A stretch of DNA of 20,449 bases, taken from positions 33,059 through 53,507 of the forward strand of contig WKLE02001713.1 of NCBI GenBank assembly GCA_014885115.2. Direction: 5' to 3'. Origin of the DNA: Asterionellopsis glacialis. Its lineage: Eukaryota > Bacillariophyta > Plagiogrammaphyceae > Rhaphoneidales > Asterionellopsidaceae. The notes below the pieces were generated by a model. That model did not search any database. It had not been told where the DNA came from and was given only the letters and a program-made list of their open reading frames with translations. Position numbers and translations under genes: made by a program. Shown here piece by piece: positions 1-9,792 of this stretch (position 1 is the first letter of the stretch; each line of letters begins with the position of its first letter).

Positions 1-91
1 GTCGGCACGTTTCGTTCGACAATTGAATTTGGTTTGCCATAAAGAACACCAACAACAAAACTGATTATTATTTTTACGATTCAACGAAAAA

Positions 92-676
92 ATGCAAAGT
101 GATAACATTATGCCGATGCTATTGGACAGTAGGGATGCAGAAAATCATCAAGATAATAACGTGCTGCAAGAAACGCGAACAAATATTGCGTCAACCAATA
201 TGTTTCCATTCGTGCTCGTCCCACCACAACAAGCAAAGAGAACCAAAATCAGGACAAGAACGATCTTAAGAAGTCTCCAAGAGCAACAAGAACAACCATG
301 GTGTCTTCAACCTCGTAATCATCCTGAGCAGTTTGCTCATATTTTTTTTAATAACTTGGACAGCGACAACGATAACAGTGACATCGACGGCGATGACTCT
401 AATCAAGAAGGATATGACAGCGATAATGCTGGTGATATTGATGAAAATTCGGATGATTATCTTCAGCATGATAAAGAAAATATGAATCGTCCCCCACCAC
501 CACTTCCTTGTCTTTCACCTGAACTTTGCAATAGACCATCCTTGTCAGAATTTCGTACTCCTAATCAAAAGCTTCTCAATGATGGTGTGAATAAGCGGAA
601 TCTTGCGGTTCCTCCTTTGAGACCACGATTTCATGGCAAATCGTATTGTAACGCAAACCTTATGCACATGCGATAA
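92..676 (+). CDS. small acidic hypothetical protein with KEN box
   Basis: I do not recognise this 194-residue protein. It starts at an ATG preceded by an A-rich stretch (CGAAAAA-ATG), and no earlier in-frame ATG lies in the window. It has a Q/E/R-rich N-terminal third, a strongly acidic middle (residues about 88-127, repeated D/N/S/E), a Pro run (PPPPLP) and a basic C-terminus. A KEN tripeptide at 128-130 lies just before the Pro run, and an RxxL-type sequence (RPSL, 148-151) is followed by SP and TP sites (LSPE, RTPN). KEN and RxxL are known APC/C degrons when they sit in disordered regions, as this one looks to be. Cell-cycle-controlled turnover is therefore a possibility, but the motifs are short and this is inference. 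There is no signal peptide, membrane segment or catalytic motif. The frame is intact and stops at TAA. Confidence 0.6.
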   Translation: MQSDNIMPMLLDSRDAENHQDNNVLQETRTNIASTNMFPFVLVPPQQAKRTKIRTRTILRSLQEQQEQPWCLQPRNHPEQFAHIFFNNLDSDNDNSDIDGDDSNQEGYDSDNAGDIDENSDDYLQHDKENMNRPPPPLPCLSPELCNRPSLSEFRTPNQKLLNDGVNKRNLAVPPLRPRFHGKSYCNANLMHMR

Positions 677-1629
677 AGAATAGAGATCATACTACACATT
701 CAATTGAAAGTGCACTCCGAAAGGGTTAGCGAAAATCTCGGATCACTTTGATACTAGCAAGCACAGTCTCACTATTCTGTAAATTTAAAATGAATGGATG
801 AGGAACATGGCTTAATACAGCTAACTACTATAGAGAATATTATCTTAATATTAGTCTTGACGTCCATTTGACGCAACGTCTATATTTTTTTGTGCTTTTA
901 CATGTATTTCCTCCTCTATTTTATTACGATCAAACGTGCTTCCTTAGGTTTTTTGAAATTGATGATCGCTGCTATCTTTATTTTTGCATATTTTTTCCTG
1001 AATCTACCGGCAGCAACATCTCATTTTGGTTGTTTAACTTCTGAGGAAGTAGTACTCCCGACGCCAATCAGCTTTTCTGATAGATATTCTTACCCGCCTT
1101 GAAGGGACAAGGGCACAATTTGGTATTGATGAAAGCGAAGACAAGTGGATTTGGGGTAACACATCTTGAATTTTAATCGTAAGAGATGACAGCCAAAGTA
1201 AGAGATAGTGAACTACAGTTCCGTACAAATGAGACACGATTGATCTTTATTGCAATTGTTCTTTGTAGATGTATCGCATATGTATTTTTGTTTGATTGCA
1301 GGGATAGATTTGTCTAAAATATCGTTAGCTTGCCTGATGCAAAAAGAATAGAAACAAGATGTAGGACTGTAGTCCTGGGGAACTACAGAACAAGGATTCT
1401 CCCTGATTCTCCACAGGATTTTTGTGAGACCGGAAAGTGGCAAGCTAATTTTCTATTCATCGTTAATAATTATATTATTATATTATAGTCTAACCGTTAT
1501 ACCGTTTTATTATATAACGTTTTACTGATAAAGAGAAAAATATTGAAGATGGTTCTCGCCTCACGGTATTAAATATTTCCTACCTAAATTATTAGTCAAC
1601 GGAACGATGTCATTATTATTCTTATCGTA
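677..1629. other. intergenic region, no convincing gene
   Basis: AT-rich spacer between two same-strand genes. It includes a hydrophobic ATG frame at 902-1102 (66 codons, start MYFLLYFITIK) and several TTG-initiated frames on the minus strand, none with recognisable domains or coding-like composition. A run of TATTATA-type sequence lies at about 1465-1510. I see no RNA gene. Confidence 0.5.
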
Positions 1630-1800
1630 ATGCGTATCAAATCCAAATTCCTGTCTGCAGGCTTCTCGATCTTTCATCTTGTCTTCTCTTGGATTCTGTC
1701 ATCATGCACAGCGAAACATCAGGCATCATCGGCGACTATCACAAAGACGTTAGTAGATAAAGAAGAGCGGTGGGATTTGATACAATCATCGTGCAAATAG
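1630..1800 (+). CDS. possible small secreted peptide (56 aa)
   Basis: ATG-initiated frame of 56 codons ending in TAG, 93 bp before the start of the S28 peptidase and in the same reading frame, separated from it by stops. The N-terminus has the layout of a signal peptide: basic MRIKSK, a hydrophobic core containing FSIFHLVFSWIL, then SSCTA as a plausible cleavage site near residue 28. The remaining 28 residues are polar and end with a Cys. It could be a real short secreted peptide, an upstream ORF in the peptidase mRNA that tunes its translation, an alternative first exon supplying a second signal peptide, or chance. Transcript data would be needed to choose. Confidence 0.25.
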   Translation: MRIKSKFLSAGFSIFHLVFSWILSSCTAKHQASSATITKTLVDKEERWDLIQSSCK

Positions 1801-1893
1801 ACCCGAACTCACTAAAGAAGAGCGAGAAGTAGAATTGACAGTACCGGTGTAGTATCGATTTCAAAAAGGGAGATTTCTTGTAGTTTGAAGATA

Positions 1894-3588
1894 ATGATGA
1901 TGGGTACGAGTACTATTCAACCGAGATGGTTATTTCTGATGTTGTTAGTGTGCTATTCACTATTACCCACAATCAATGCAAAAACAGTTAAAGGTACAGC
2001 TAGTCATCGTATTCCAAAATTTTCACATTCCGTTCCTGTTCACTCGTTGCAGAAGGGAATGGTAAGTGAATGCGACGAATTGTTCTTTCCGCAACGTATA
2101 GATCATTTTACACCCTCCACACCTGGCCATTATGAACAGCGCTATTTTATCAATGATGAACATTACAAGAAGGGTGGTCCTATGTTCTTTTATCTGGGTA
2201 ATGAAGCTGATGTTACGTTGTACGTGAATGCCACAGGACTCATGTGGGAAAACGCACCCAAATTCCATGCCTTGATTGTTTTTGCGGAACATCGATATTA
2301 TGGTAAAAGCCAATTATTCCCTTCTGATCCAACATCTAATCTTAAATATCTTTCTGTAGAGCAAGCCTTGATGGATTATGTCACGTTGATTGATTATTTA
2401 AAAGAATCCTACAATTTTCAATCCGAGGATGCCGTGATTGGATTTGGTGGTAGTTATGGTGGTATGTTAGCGTCTTGGGGACGAATTCAATATCCGCATG
2501 TATGGGATGGTATCATTGCTGGATCTGCACCTATCGTATCATTCGAATTTGAATAAACGAAGCATCACATATCGCATCCATTTTTTGAGCCAGATTTTTA
2601 TATGCAAGGCGTGACCTACGATGTCACACCCGCGGCTGGTGCTTCCAGGTACTGCGAAACTAATTTACGTAAATTATTTGCAGGTCAAGCATTGATCCAT
2701 AACACCGACAAAGACAACAGTATAGACCCATCCTTGATACGATCAACATTTCAGATATGTGACAATGATAATACGACTGATGCAAATCTTGGATTAAGTG
2801 TAACATCATGGATCAGTGAAGCCTTGTCATACATGTCAATGGGGAATTTCCCATATCCAAGTTCGTACATTTTGAATGGTGCTGGAGACTTGCCCGCATT
2901 TCCCGTACGTGTTGCGTGTGAATCTTTAGCAACTGATATGACCAAATCTCCGAATCAAATTGAAGATTGGTTAAAGGGGTTAGCAGCCTTCGCTGGTGTA
3001 TATTATAATTACACACAAACATTGACGTGTAATACATTGTCGGCCCCTGTCAACAAGGAAAGTCAAATTGTCAATACCTTATGGAACTATCAATATTGTT
3101 CACAAATCTTTCAAGTATTATCTGCAGAGACTTCGAGTAAGGATATGTTTGCAAATGATCCATGGGACGGTGATGCTGTTGCTCGACATTGTTTAGAAAC
3201 GTATGGTTTTGAATCTGATCGGTATCATTTTCCTTTACAATATGGTAATCCGTTAGATTGGGCACGTGATGTATCTAACATTGTTTGGTCACAGGGTGAA
3301 TATGACCCGTGGAAAGGGGGTGGTGTTACGACAGATTTGAATGACTCCCTACATGCCATTGTGATTGAGGAAGCAGCGCATCATTTGGATTTGTTCTTTT
3401 CGCATGAAAATGACACACAAGCTATCATTGAGGCAAGAAACTTTGAAATCGGACAAATTGAAAAATGGATTGATGACAAACGTGCACAAAGCAAGAGTCA
3501 TAATAATGCACAAATGCAATCGTTCTTAACTAATGCTGAAGAAACCGTGACCATCCCACAGAAGAAAAAGAAGCTGTTACGTGCTTGA
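1894..3588 (+). CDS. secreted family S28 serine carboxypeptidase (PRCP/DPP7-like), interrupted by TAA or a 54-bp intron
   Basis: Family S28 enzymes (lysosomal Pro-X carboxypeptidase, DPP7) remove residues next to proline from peptides in acidic or secreted compartments. The chosen ATG at 1894 is followed by two further ATGs and gives a signal peptide with core WLFLMLLVCYSLLPTINA, cut near residue 29. Family landmarks are present: FPQRIDHF, GPMFFYLGNEAD, FAEHRYYGKS, nucleophile Ser187 in GGSYGG, charge-relay Asp in SQGEYDPW (codon 3304-3306) and His in EEAAHHLDL (3379-3384). Both halves are in one frame, but a TAA lies at 2554-2556. A GT-AG intron at 2536-2589 (54 bp, acceptor after a T6 tract) would remove it without shifting the frame and give about 546 aa. 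However, the bases it removes encode VSFEFE, which resembles the segment after SAPI in other S28 enzymes. A nonsense mutation, readthrough or sequence error is therefore also possible. The C-terminus is Lys-rich. Confidence 0.88.
2536..2589 (+). other. candidate 54-bp intron in the S28 peptidase gene
   Basis: Donor GTATCA directly after the Ile codon of GSAPI; acceptor TTTTTTGAG. Length is divisible by three and both exon ends fall on codon boundaries, joining GSAPI to PDFYMQGVTYD. It contains the only in-frame stop (TAA 2554-2556) of the gene. Canonical but weak: the donor lacks the GTA[AC/G]G-type extension of the other two introns here, and the acceptor ends in GAG rather than CAG/AAG/TAG. 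Confidence 0.45.
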
Positions 3589-3724
3589 TTACAAATACTC
3601 TTTGGAAAACATCTAACTTAAAGTGAAGCTCTAGAGACGCGTGCAATTTAACAAGATAATGGAGTAAGGTATTTGTATGGAAAGAGAATGAAATACTTGT
3701 GGATGTGGGTGTGTCTATAAATTT

Positions 3725-5635
3725 TTAAAATAAACAAAATGCTTTTTTCAGTTTACCACGATAATTCCTTCGTTGTTGAAACAACCCATTATTACCATTG
3801 CCAGGATTGTTGTAATTGAAGGATGAGTCGTCACGCACATATCCATATGAGTATTGTGTGGGTCTCCATTCTTCAAAATCTTCTACCGCATCCGGTGATT
3901 TCTTTTTGATTATTTTGTTATTATGGTTGTGATTCTTCTTTTTGCCTCCACCACCAACAGGCAAATTATCATTATTTGTGGGTGTCCAAAAATCTACATG
4001 TGATAATTGTTTTTGTTTGGAAGAGGGTGGTGTGATGGATGTAAATTCCAATTGTTTGCAAACTATAGGTGATGTTTGTTTGGAGGAGGAGCCTCGTTGT
4101 TTTGTTGCGGATGTAGATTTGGCATTGGGTGACGACAACATGTCGGGGAATATTGCTTTTCGTACATTGGCACGATGACTTTCATCCGCTTTGAGTAATG
4201 AATTTTGATTATTGGAAGAAGATGATGATGTAAAGGGACTACCAAAGAAAGCATCATTGACATCATCATTTTGTTCCAACAAATGAATGTTTGATTTCTG
4301 CGTTAAAAAGTTATCCTTGGCGGATGCTCGTAAGGGTCCCAACAAGTCACGTAGGGTTGTTTCCGAGTCACTAAGCATGGTCGTGGCTGTTGGACGATTT
4401 AGACAACATGCAGAGGATATATTGGAAGCACATTCTGTGGATGCACTATCATGACTGCAGTCTGCCGATTTGACAGAAGCCACAGTCGAAGCATTAGTTG
4501 AAGCATTAGTTGAAGCATTAGTTGAAGCCACAGTCGAAGCATTAGTTGAAGCCACAGTCGAAGACGTAGCAGTTCCTGCACCTGCATAAGAGGCACTTTG
4601 ATTCTCAAATTCCTCCTGCTCTTCTGCTAAAATACTATTTTCACTTAAATAACTCATTGTGGATCTTGTGGATCTATTGCTGTCACTTAAATATTCCATT
4701 CGTTTCAAAATACGTGGTGGTTTGTAGGAACGTGATTGTTGTTGATTTTGTTGCGTTGTGGCCATGTGTTTTCGAAATTGACGTTCATCAATTTCTAAGG
4801 ATAATTCTTGTAAACTTTTGGTAACATAAATGATGTGTTCCTTGGATTGACGTCGTAATTCTTGTATCTTTTGATTGGAGTTATCGTGATACGATGGATG
4901 TTCGGGTAAACTTTGTGTCCAAAATTTTAACAATCGATGTCCCATTTTATAATATTCTTCCGCAGTTTCCGTGACGGTACTACTTGTCACGGAACCATGA
5001 CTGCTCATACTCATGTTATTATTATGGTTATTTGTATGAAGAGGATCGCCACTGACATAGCGGGCCAAGATTCGTTCGGCCAGAGCATAGTATTCTTCAA
5101 TGTCAATATTGGAATTTAATTTGAGTCCTTTAGATCCACCTTCATCATCTTGGGCCAATAATTGATCACGATATTGTTTTCCGTAGGATCTCCATTCTGC
5201 ACTTTCTGCCATGTTGGTACGTTGGTGTGGTTCACTGTGTGATAATGCTGCTCCTGCTGCTGATGTTGATGTTGTGGATGATGATGTTCGTGATGTGGCT
5301 CTTCGTCTTGGTGAATTCAATACGTTACTTGTACTACCACACCATTCAAACATAAAGGGATTGTACGAATATAATGGATTATAACTAGTATTAATGTTGC
5401 TCTTGTTCATCGATTGTTGCTCTTGTTGGTGTTGTAATTCTTGATTTTCTTGGATCGTTGGTGGTGATGTTCGTTTTCGACCATCGATAATCGAAATCTT
5501 GTGCTTCTTATTCGTCAAGGACGACATGATGTCTCCCCTCTCTCCTTTGAGTATCCAATTTGTTGGAGTCCAACAGGGCGTTTTAAAAGTAGTAGAGAGT
5601 CGATAGTGTAGTCTTAAGGTATATGCTTTTTGCAT
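3725..5635 (-). CDS. Ser/Asn/Gln-rich hypothetical protein with two EEYY segments and a TNAS/TVAS repeat
   Basis: I do not recognise this 636-residue protein. The first ATG (5633-5635) is used here; a second in-frame ATG at residue 37 (MSSLTNKKHK, codon 5525-5527) may be the real start, because the first 36 residues are less low-complexity than the rest. It is mostly disordered and Ser/Thr/Asn/Gln-rich. Two short segments look folded: EEYYALAERIL at 180-190 and EEYYKMGHRLLKFW at 226-239, followed by a helical stretch (QELRRQSKEHIIYVTKSLQELSL). Their shared EEYYxxxxRxL pattern suggests an internal duplication. Residues about 360-387 are a tandem TNAS/TVAS tract. The C-terminus is basic (RRNYRGKLKKAFCLF), and several SP sites occur. 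There is no signal peptide or membrane segment. It is divergent from the primase-helicase gene, with about 1 kb between them. Confidence 0.7.
   Translation of the reverse strand: MQKAYTLRLHYRLSTTFKTPCWTPTNWILKGERGDIMSSLTNKKHKISIIDGRKRTSPPTIQENQELQHQQEQQSMNKSNINTSYNPLYSYNPFMFEWCGSTSNVLNSPRRRATSRTSSSTTSTSAAGAALSHSEPHQRTNMAESAEWRSYGKQYRDQLLAQDDEGGSKGLKLNSNIDIEEYYALAERILARYVSGDPLHTNNHNNNMSMSSHGSVTSSTVTETAEEYYKMGHRLLKFWTQSLPEHPSYHDNSNQKIQELRRQSKEHIIYVTKSLQELSLEIDERQFRKHMATTQQNQQQSRSYKPPRILKRMEYLSDSNRSTRSTMSYLSENSILAEEQEEFENQSASYAGAGTATSSTVASTNASTVASTNASTNASTNASTVASVKSADCSHDSASTECASNISSACCLNRPTATTMLSDSETTLRDLLGPLRASAKDNFLTQKSNIHLLEQNDDVNDAFFGSPFTSSSSSNNQNSLLKADESHRANVRKAIFPDMLSSPNAKSTSATKQRGSSSKQTSPIVCKQLEFTSITPPSSKQKQLSHVDFWTPTNNDNLPVGGGGKKKNHNHNNKIIKKKSPDAVEDFEEWRPTQYSYGYVRDDSSFNYNNPGNGNNGLFQQRRNYRGKLKKAFCLF
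4476..4559 (-). repeat. 12-nt coding minisatellite, 7 units
   Basis: Seven perfect-length 12-nt units on the plus strand of two alternating types, GAAGCATTAGTT (four copies) and GAAGCCACAGTC (three copies). They are translated on the minus strand as TNAS and TVAS. The unit length is divisible by three, so copy-number change leaves the frame intact. Likely to vary in length between strains. Confidence 0.9.
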
Positions 5636-6658
5636 CGCTAGAGAGCGCAGTCAGTCTTGAGTAGAGAGTAATCCTACTACTTTACCATGTAAACTGTAGC
5701 TAGTTGTTTACAGCACGGTATGTTTACCAGGTACTTTTTTTTTTTGAAATCTCATAAAACGAACACATGCTGGCCTGCATGCCGAAAAAGGTAGTCTAGG
5801 CATGCATGACTGCATGAGTGTTTCTCTCTCCACTCGACAGTTAGTCGGTCAGTACAGACAGTCAGTAGGAACGACATGGCAAACGCAGCTACTTACTAAC
5901 TAACTCGTTTAACGCAGGTACAGAAGCAGGTAGGAGTAGAAAAGCAATCCAGTATCGGAATATGTTTCCCAACCGTGGAAATATACACATTATTTGAAAA
6001 TTCAAAAAATGTACGCATTTGTATACTTGAACTTATGTGGATGAGACAAGGAAATGGAAGCTCGTGGTCTCCAAGTCTTATGTGACAACCGCCCATTGGT
6101 ATGTCTCTCTAGATAAGACAGTCGGACAGAGGATTACGAGAGCGAGCACGGATTCAGAAATGACAGAGAAATAAGAGCTGTTCGTGCCAATACTGTAAAC
6201 TACAGTTATAAGAGCTTGCCAGCTCAACAGATGTCGCATGCCGTTTCACTCCTTATCATCATATGAATACAGTCAGTATTATTTTTGGAGGATTTATCAA
6301 ACGATGAGTGGATGGAGAGAGGTGAGCAGACAGGCAGATAATTCAGACAGAACCTGATGGAAATTGTTTTGATTTGGCGCGCCAATTTTTTTGTCCTGGC
6401 AAGGGCGTTTCATCTCCAAGCATTGCTTTTTATGTTAGATTGCTTTTTGACGCACGTTTTCTACACGATTTTCATCTTGTACACGACGGTATCGTATACT
6501 TCCCTCCAAAGCTCTGGTGCTTCCATCGAAACATCCAAAGATCCTCTACTGTATTAGTTGGAGTCTTAGAAAACCAACCATTTCCATTGATATCAACGAA
6601 AAAAATCTCTCTAGAATAGAATAGAGACTTGCTAACTACCAAGTCATCATCAACAATC
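5636..6658. other. divergent intergenic region (shared promoter interval)
   Basis: About 1 kb between the head-to-head hypothetical gene and the primase-helicase gene. It holds a TACCAGGTA copy at 5725-5733 next to a T-tract, an 8-bp inverted repeat TGCATGCC (5776-5783) / GGCATGCA (5799-5806), and a TTGGCGCGCCAA palindrome at 6374-6385. Short ATG frames at 6357-6557 (+) and 5896-6096 (-) have no recognisable features and I treat them as chance. Confidence 0.6.
6373..6386. promoter_or_regulatory. E2F-like palindromic site upstream of the mitochondrial primase-helicase
   Basis: The 12-bp perfect palindrome TTGGCGCGCCAA (6374-6385) is flanked so that the plus strand reads TTTGGCGC (strict E2F consensus TTTSSCGC) and the minus strand reads ATTGGCGC (relaxed WTTSSCSS). 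It lies 274 bp before the ATG of the primase-helicase. E2F/DP sites drive S-phase genes in plants, animals and, by homology of the factors, diatoms. Function here is inferred from the motif only. Confidence 0.4.
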
Positions 6659-9600
6659 ATGATTAGGTCATCTTTGGCATTGACAAGACAGACAGGAACG
6701 ACAAGTACAAGACATCAACGACGACAACAACGAAACATAATAGTAAATCAGTCCAATAATAGTACGGTGGAATCAAGTTTACTGATTCCATTAGACGATA
6801 GTAGCATAGTAGAAACGCAGCAGCAGTTCCATCACCATGACGAAAGAACAGCAAGAACATCAGGACAACAAGTCTTTGTAGGTCGTTCCATGTCTCGTCG
6901 TCATACAAATTTCATACCTCACCATTCCCAGCCACAAATTGGAAAAGGATACTTTTGTAATGGCGGGAAATCTACAATACCAGCAGCATCGTTGACAAGT
7001 ACTGTGTCGCCGTTAACTAGGACACTTTCATCCATGTCAACCAGCATGCCGACTGCTACTTCTTCCATCTCATCATTATCACCCTTGCTATCTTCACAAC
7101 TTTACAACAATTACAATCATTACAATCATCATCAACAAATACGTACCAAGGTATTTGTCTCCCAGCATAATGACTCTCTAAATATATCGCACGATCAAAT
7201 CCTAGACGTTTGCGGCAGTCATGGAATTTATGATTGTAAATCCACTCACACACATGTTATTGTCAAGGAATGTCCCTTTTGTCCCAAACCTACAAATGGC
7301 AAACCATCGAATCATTACAAATTGTATATTAAAGTAGGTGGTGGAGCCTACTTTTGTCACCGTTGTGGGGCTTCGGGAAGTTGGTATGATTTAAAACAAA
7401 ATTTAAACCAAGGTAAAAATGGACACCCACAAAAGATTACCATGACACATGTACTGGGTGGGAACGGATCTATGGAACCTACTATTTCATCTCAATATAC
7501 ACCACTACCACACTATCCACAACAACAATCTAGAAGACCACCACCACCACCACCACACTCTTATTCACAACAACAATCACAACCACCCAGGAGAAATGGT
7601 GGAGCTTATAATCGACAACAACAACAACATCAACATTCATCTTATACTCATCCGCCTTCACCGTATCATAGTGATGATACAAGTGTTAAGAAACCATTAC
7701 CGTTACCACGAAAAGGATTGCAAGGATTATATACACAACAATTAGGTATACCCGTCAAGATACCCAAAGAAGAAAACGAGGAATCATCAGCATCCTATTT
7801 GAAGGAGAATTCACCATTGGAGTATCTTGTCAAGGTACGAGGGTTGTCACTCAAGACATTGAAAAAGTACGGTGTAGGGAGTGCCAAATATAACTTTCCA
7901 TCCGATGAACCCAGTAAAAAGGGCACCTACGTGTCTGCTGAATGCATTACATTTCCATGGATCATGTCGTCCAGTGATGTTGCCGAACAAGAAGCCCTAC
8001 GTGATGCAGTCTTTGAATGGACATCTCAAGAAAAAGAAAAAGATGACGATGATGACGTGGAAGAAGATGACGATGACAGTGATGATGAAGAAGAGGATGA
8101 AGACGACAATACAAGAGGTCCACCTGTTGTACGACGTATTAAGGCCCGTGCTGTTCAAAATAAGGGTTGGCAACGTTTAGATCCACCAGGTGGTGGATGG
8201 GGATTATTTGGATATCACATGATCCCACATGATAAAACGGATGAAATTATTATCACCGAAGGTGAATATGATGCCATGGCGGTATATCAAGCAACTGGAC
8301 GGTACGCTGTATCGTTACCCAATGGATGCCGTAATTTACCCTTGGAGGTATTACCCTTGATTGAACGGTTCGAACGAGTCTATTTATGGATGGACAATGA
8401 CCGTCCAGGACAAGAAGGTGCTGAAAAATTTGCCAAAAAGATTGGACTAAATCGTTGTGTCATTGTCAGTCCATCTAATTTAGATGCCAATACTATACCA
8501 CCGGATCAAGTGAATCAAGACTTACCCAAAGATGCCAATGAAGCCTTGTTAAAGGGATATGATTTAAATGAATTGTTACACACTGCACAAACAGTCCCCC
8601 ATGAACAAATTGCACATGCCAGTGATTATAGATTCGATATTATGGAACAACATTTTAATCCTGAAAAGTATGCCGGTGTAGCTGTACCTAGTTTACCATC
8701 GCTCACTAAAATTATGAAGGGGTTTCGACGTGGCGAAATGACAGTCCTTACAGGATCTACTGGAAGTGGAAAGGTACGTGTGTGTTTTTGTAAAAGACAA
8801 TATTGGAAGAACAGACTGTCTCTTTGAAAGAGTGCTTGTGTTGTGTGTTTTGTGTTTCTTTGTAGTATGTTCTCCCATCTCCACTCATATACCCATCCTT
8901 TTCCAATTGCGTGCCAACTACATTTGTAAATGTAAAGACTACATTTTTATCTCAACTATCCTTGGACTTTGCGGAACAGGGTATTAATACATTATGGGGC
9001 AGTTTTGAAGTAAAGAATGTACAGCTCATGACGAAAATGATGAGGCAATTCCATCGTGAACCACTCCCCTCCAAAGCTGACGACGGATTTATGGAACGCT
9101 TCAATGCCATACAAGATAAGTTTGAAACATTGCCACTTCACTTTATGAAATTCCATGGTAGTTCCGACATTGATGATGTCATGGATGCGATGGATTATGC
9201 AGTATACGTGTATGATGTGCAACATATTATTATTGATAATATGCAATTCATGACACAAGACAATGTCAACCAGGCGAATGGTAAGCCCACAGCACACAAA
9301 TTTGAAAATAAGTATGATCGACAAGATTATGCCATTGCCCAATTTCGTAAATTTGCAACCGACCGTAAAGTTCATGTAACCCTGGTAGTCCATCCGAAAA
9401 AGGTGGCCGAAGGTGAAAAGTTGGGTATAGATTCCTTTTATGGTGGTGGCAAGGCTACACAAGAAGCCGACAATGTCTTGGTCTTGCAAAAAGATTCAAG
9501 ACGAAAGTATATAGAAGTGAAAAAGAATCGTCATGATGGTACCTTGGGCTTTGCACCCTTGCACTTTCAACAAACGACAGGACGATATGCCGAAGTCCCC

Positions 9601-9792
9601 ATGGTGGGGAGTGGCAATGGTAGTCAAGGGGGGGGTAGTGGAGCATCACCACAACCACACATGCCACCTCCGCCTGCCAAGGCTACGCCCGCACCTGCAA
9701 AAAAGAAACAAATTCAAGTTGCATCGGGTGCGGAGCTTGAAAATCATTGGAACAATATTTTACATCAAGGACCACCTTCATCCGAAAACTAA
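6659..9792 (+). CDS. mitochondrial Twinkle/T7-gp4-like DNA primase-helicase (2 exons)
   Basis: Joined exons 6659-8773 and 8938-9792 give 989 aa. The ATG at 6659 opens a basic, Ser/Thr-rich N-terminus (MIRSSLALTRQTG) typical of mitochondrial import; no signal peptide precedes it. Domains in order: primase zinc-binding domain with Cys205/Cys208 (CPFC) and Cys233/Cys236 (CHRC); a Pro/Gln/His-rich linker (about 265-370); the RNA-polymerase/TOPRIM domain (YGVGSAKY, then ITEGEYDAMA with Glu534 and Glu536, then WMDNDRPG with Asp579 and Asp581); and a RecA-like helicase with Walker A GSTGSGK (699-705), TLWGSFE and Walker B IIIDN (Asp805). It should synthesise primers and unwind DNA at the mitochondrial replication fork. 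Unlike animal Twinkle, the zinc finger is intact. A roughly 25-residue Asp/Glu tract (about 460-487) interrupts the TOPRIM-side domain. The C-terminus after about residue 940 is Pro/Gly/Ala-rich. Plastid targeting or dual targeting cannot be excluded. Confidence 0.93.
8774..8937 (+). other. 164-bp intron in the primase-helicase gene
   Basis: Donor AAG|GTACGT follows the Walker A Lys codon; acceptor TGTAAAG| precedes ACTACATTT. Splicing joins GSTGSGK directly to TTFLSQLSLDF, restoring the conserved Walker A sequence GSGKTT of this helicase family. Phase 0. The intron is T-rich on the plus strand. Confidence 0.93.

Noticed and set aside
902..1102. Hydrophobic 66-codon ATG frame (MYFLLYFITIK...)
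   Set aside because: Its composition follows from the T-rich local sequence, there is no recognisable domain, and the region shows no other coding signal. Left in the intergenic description.
2554..2556. Alternative genetic code with TAA as Gln
   Set aside because: Other genes here end naturally at TAA (92-676, the primase-helicase, the HU-like gene, the HA-domain gene), so TAA is a normal stop.
5896..6096. 66-codon ATG frame on the minus strand
   Set aside because: Cys-rich but with no signal peptide or known pattern, inside a promoter interval; chance is the simplest explanation.
6357..6619. Two overlapping frames upstream of the primase-helicase
   Set aside because: One is ATG- and one TTG-initiated; both are hydrophobic or random-looking and overlap the putative promoter and 5' leader.
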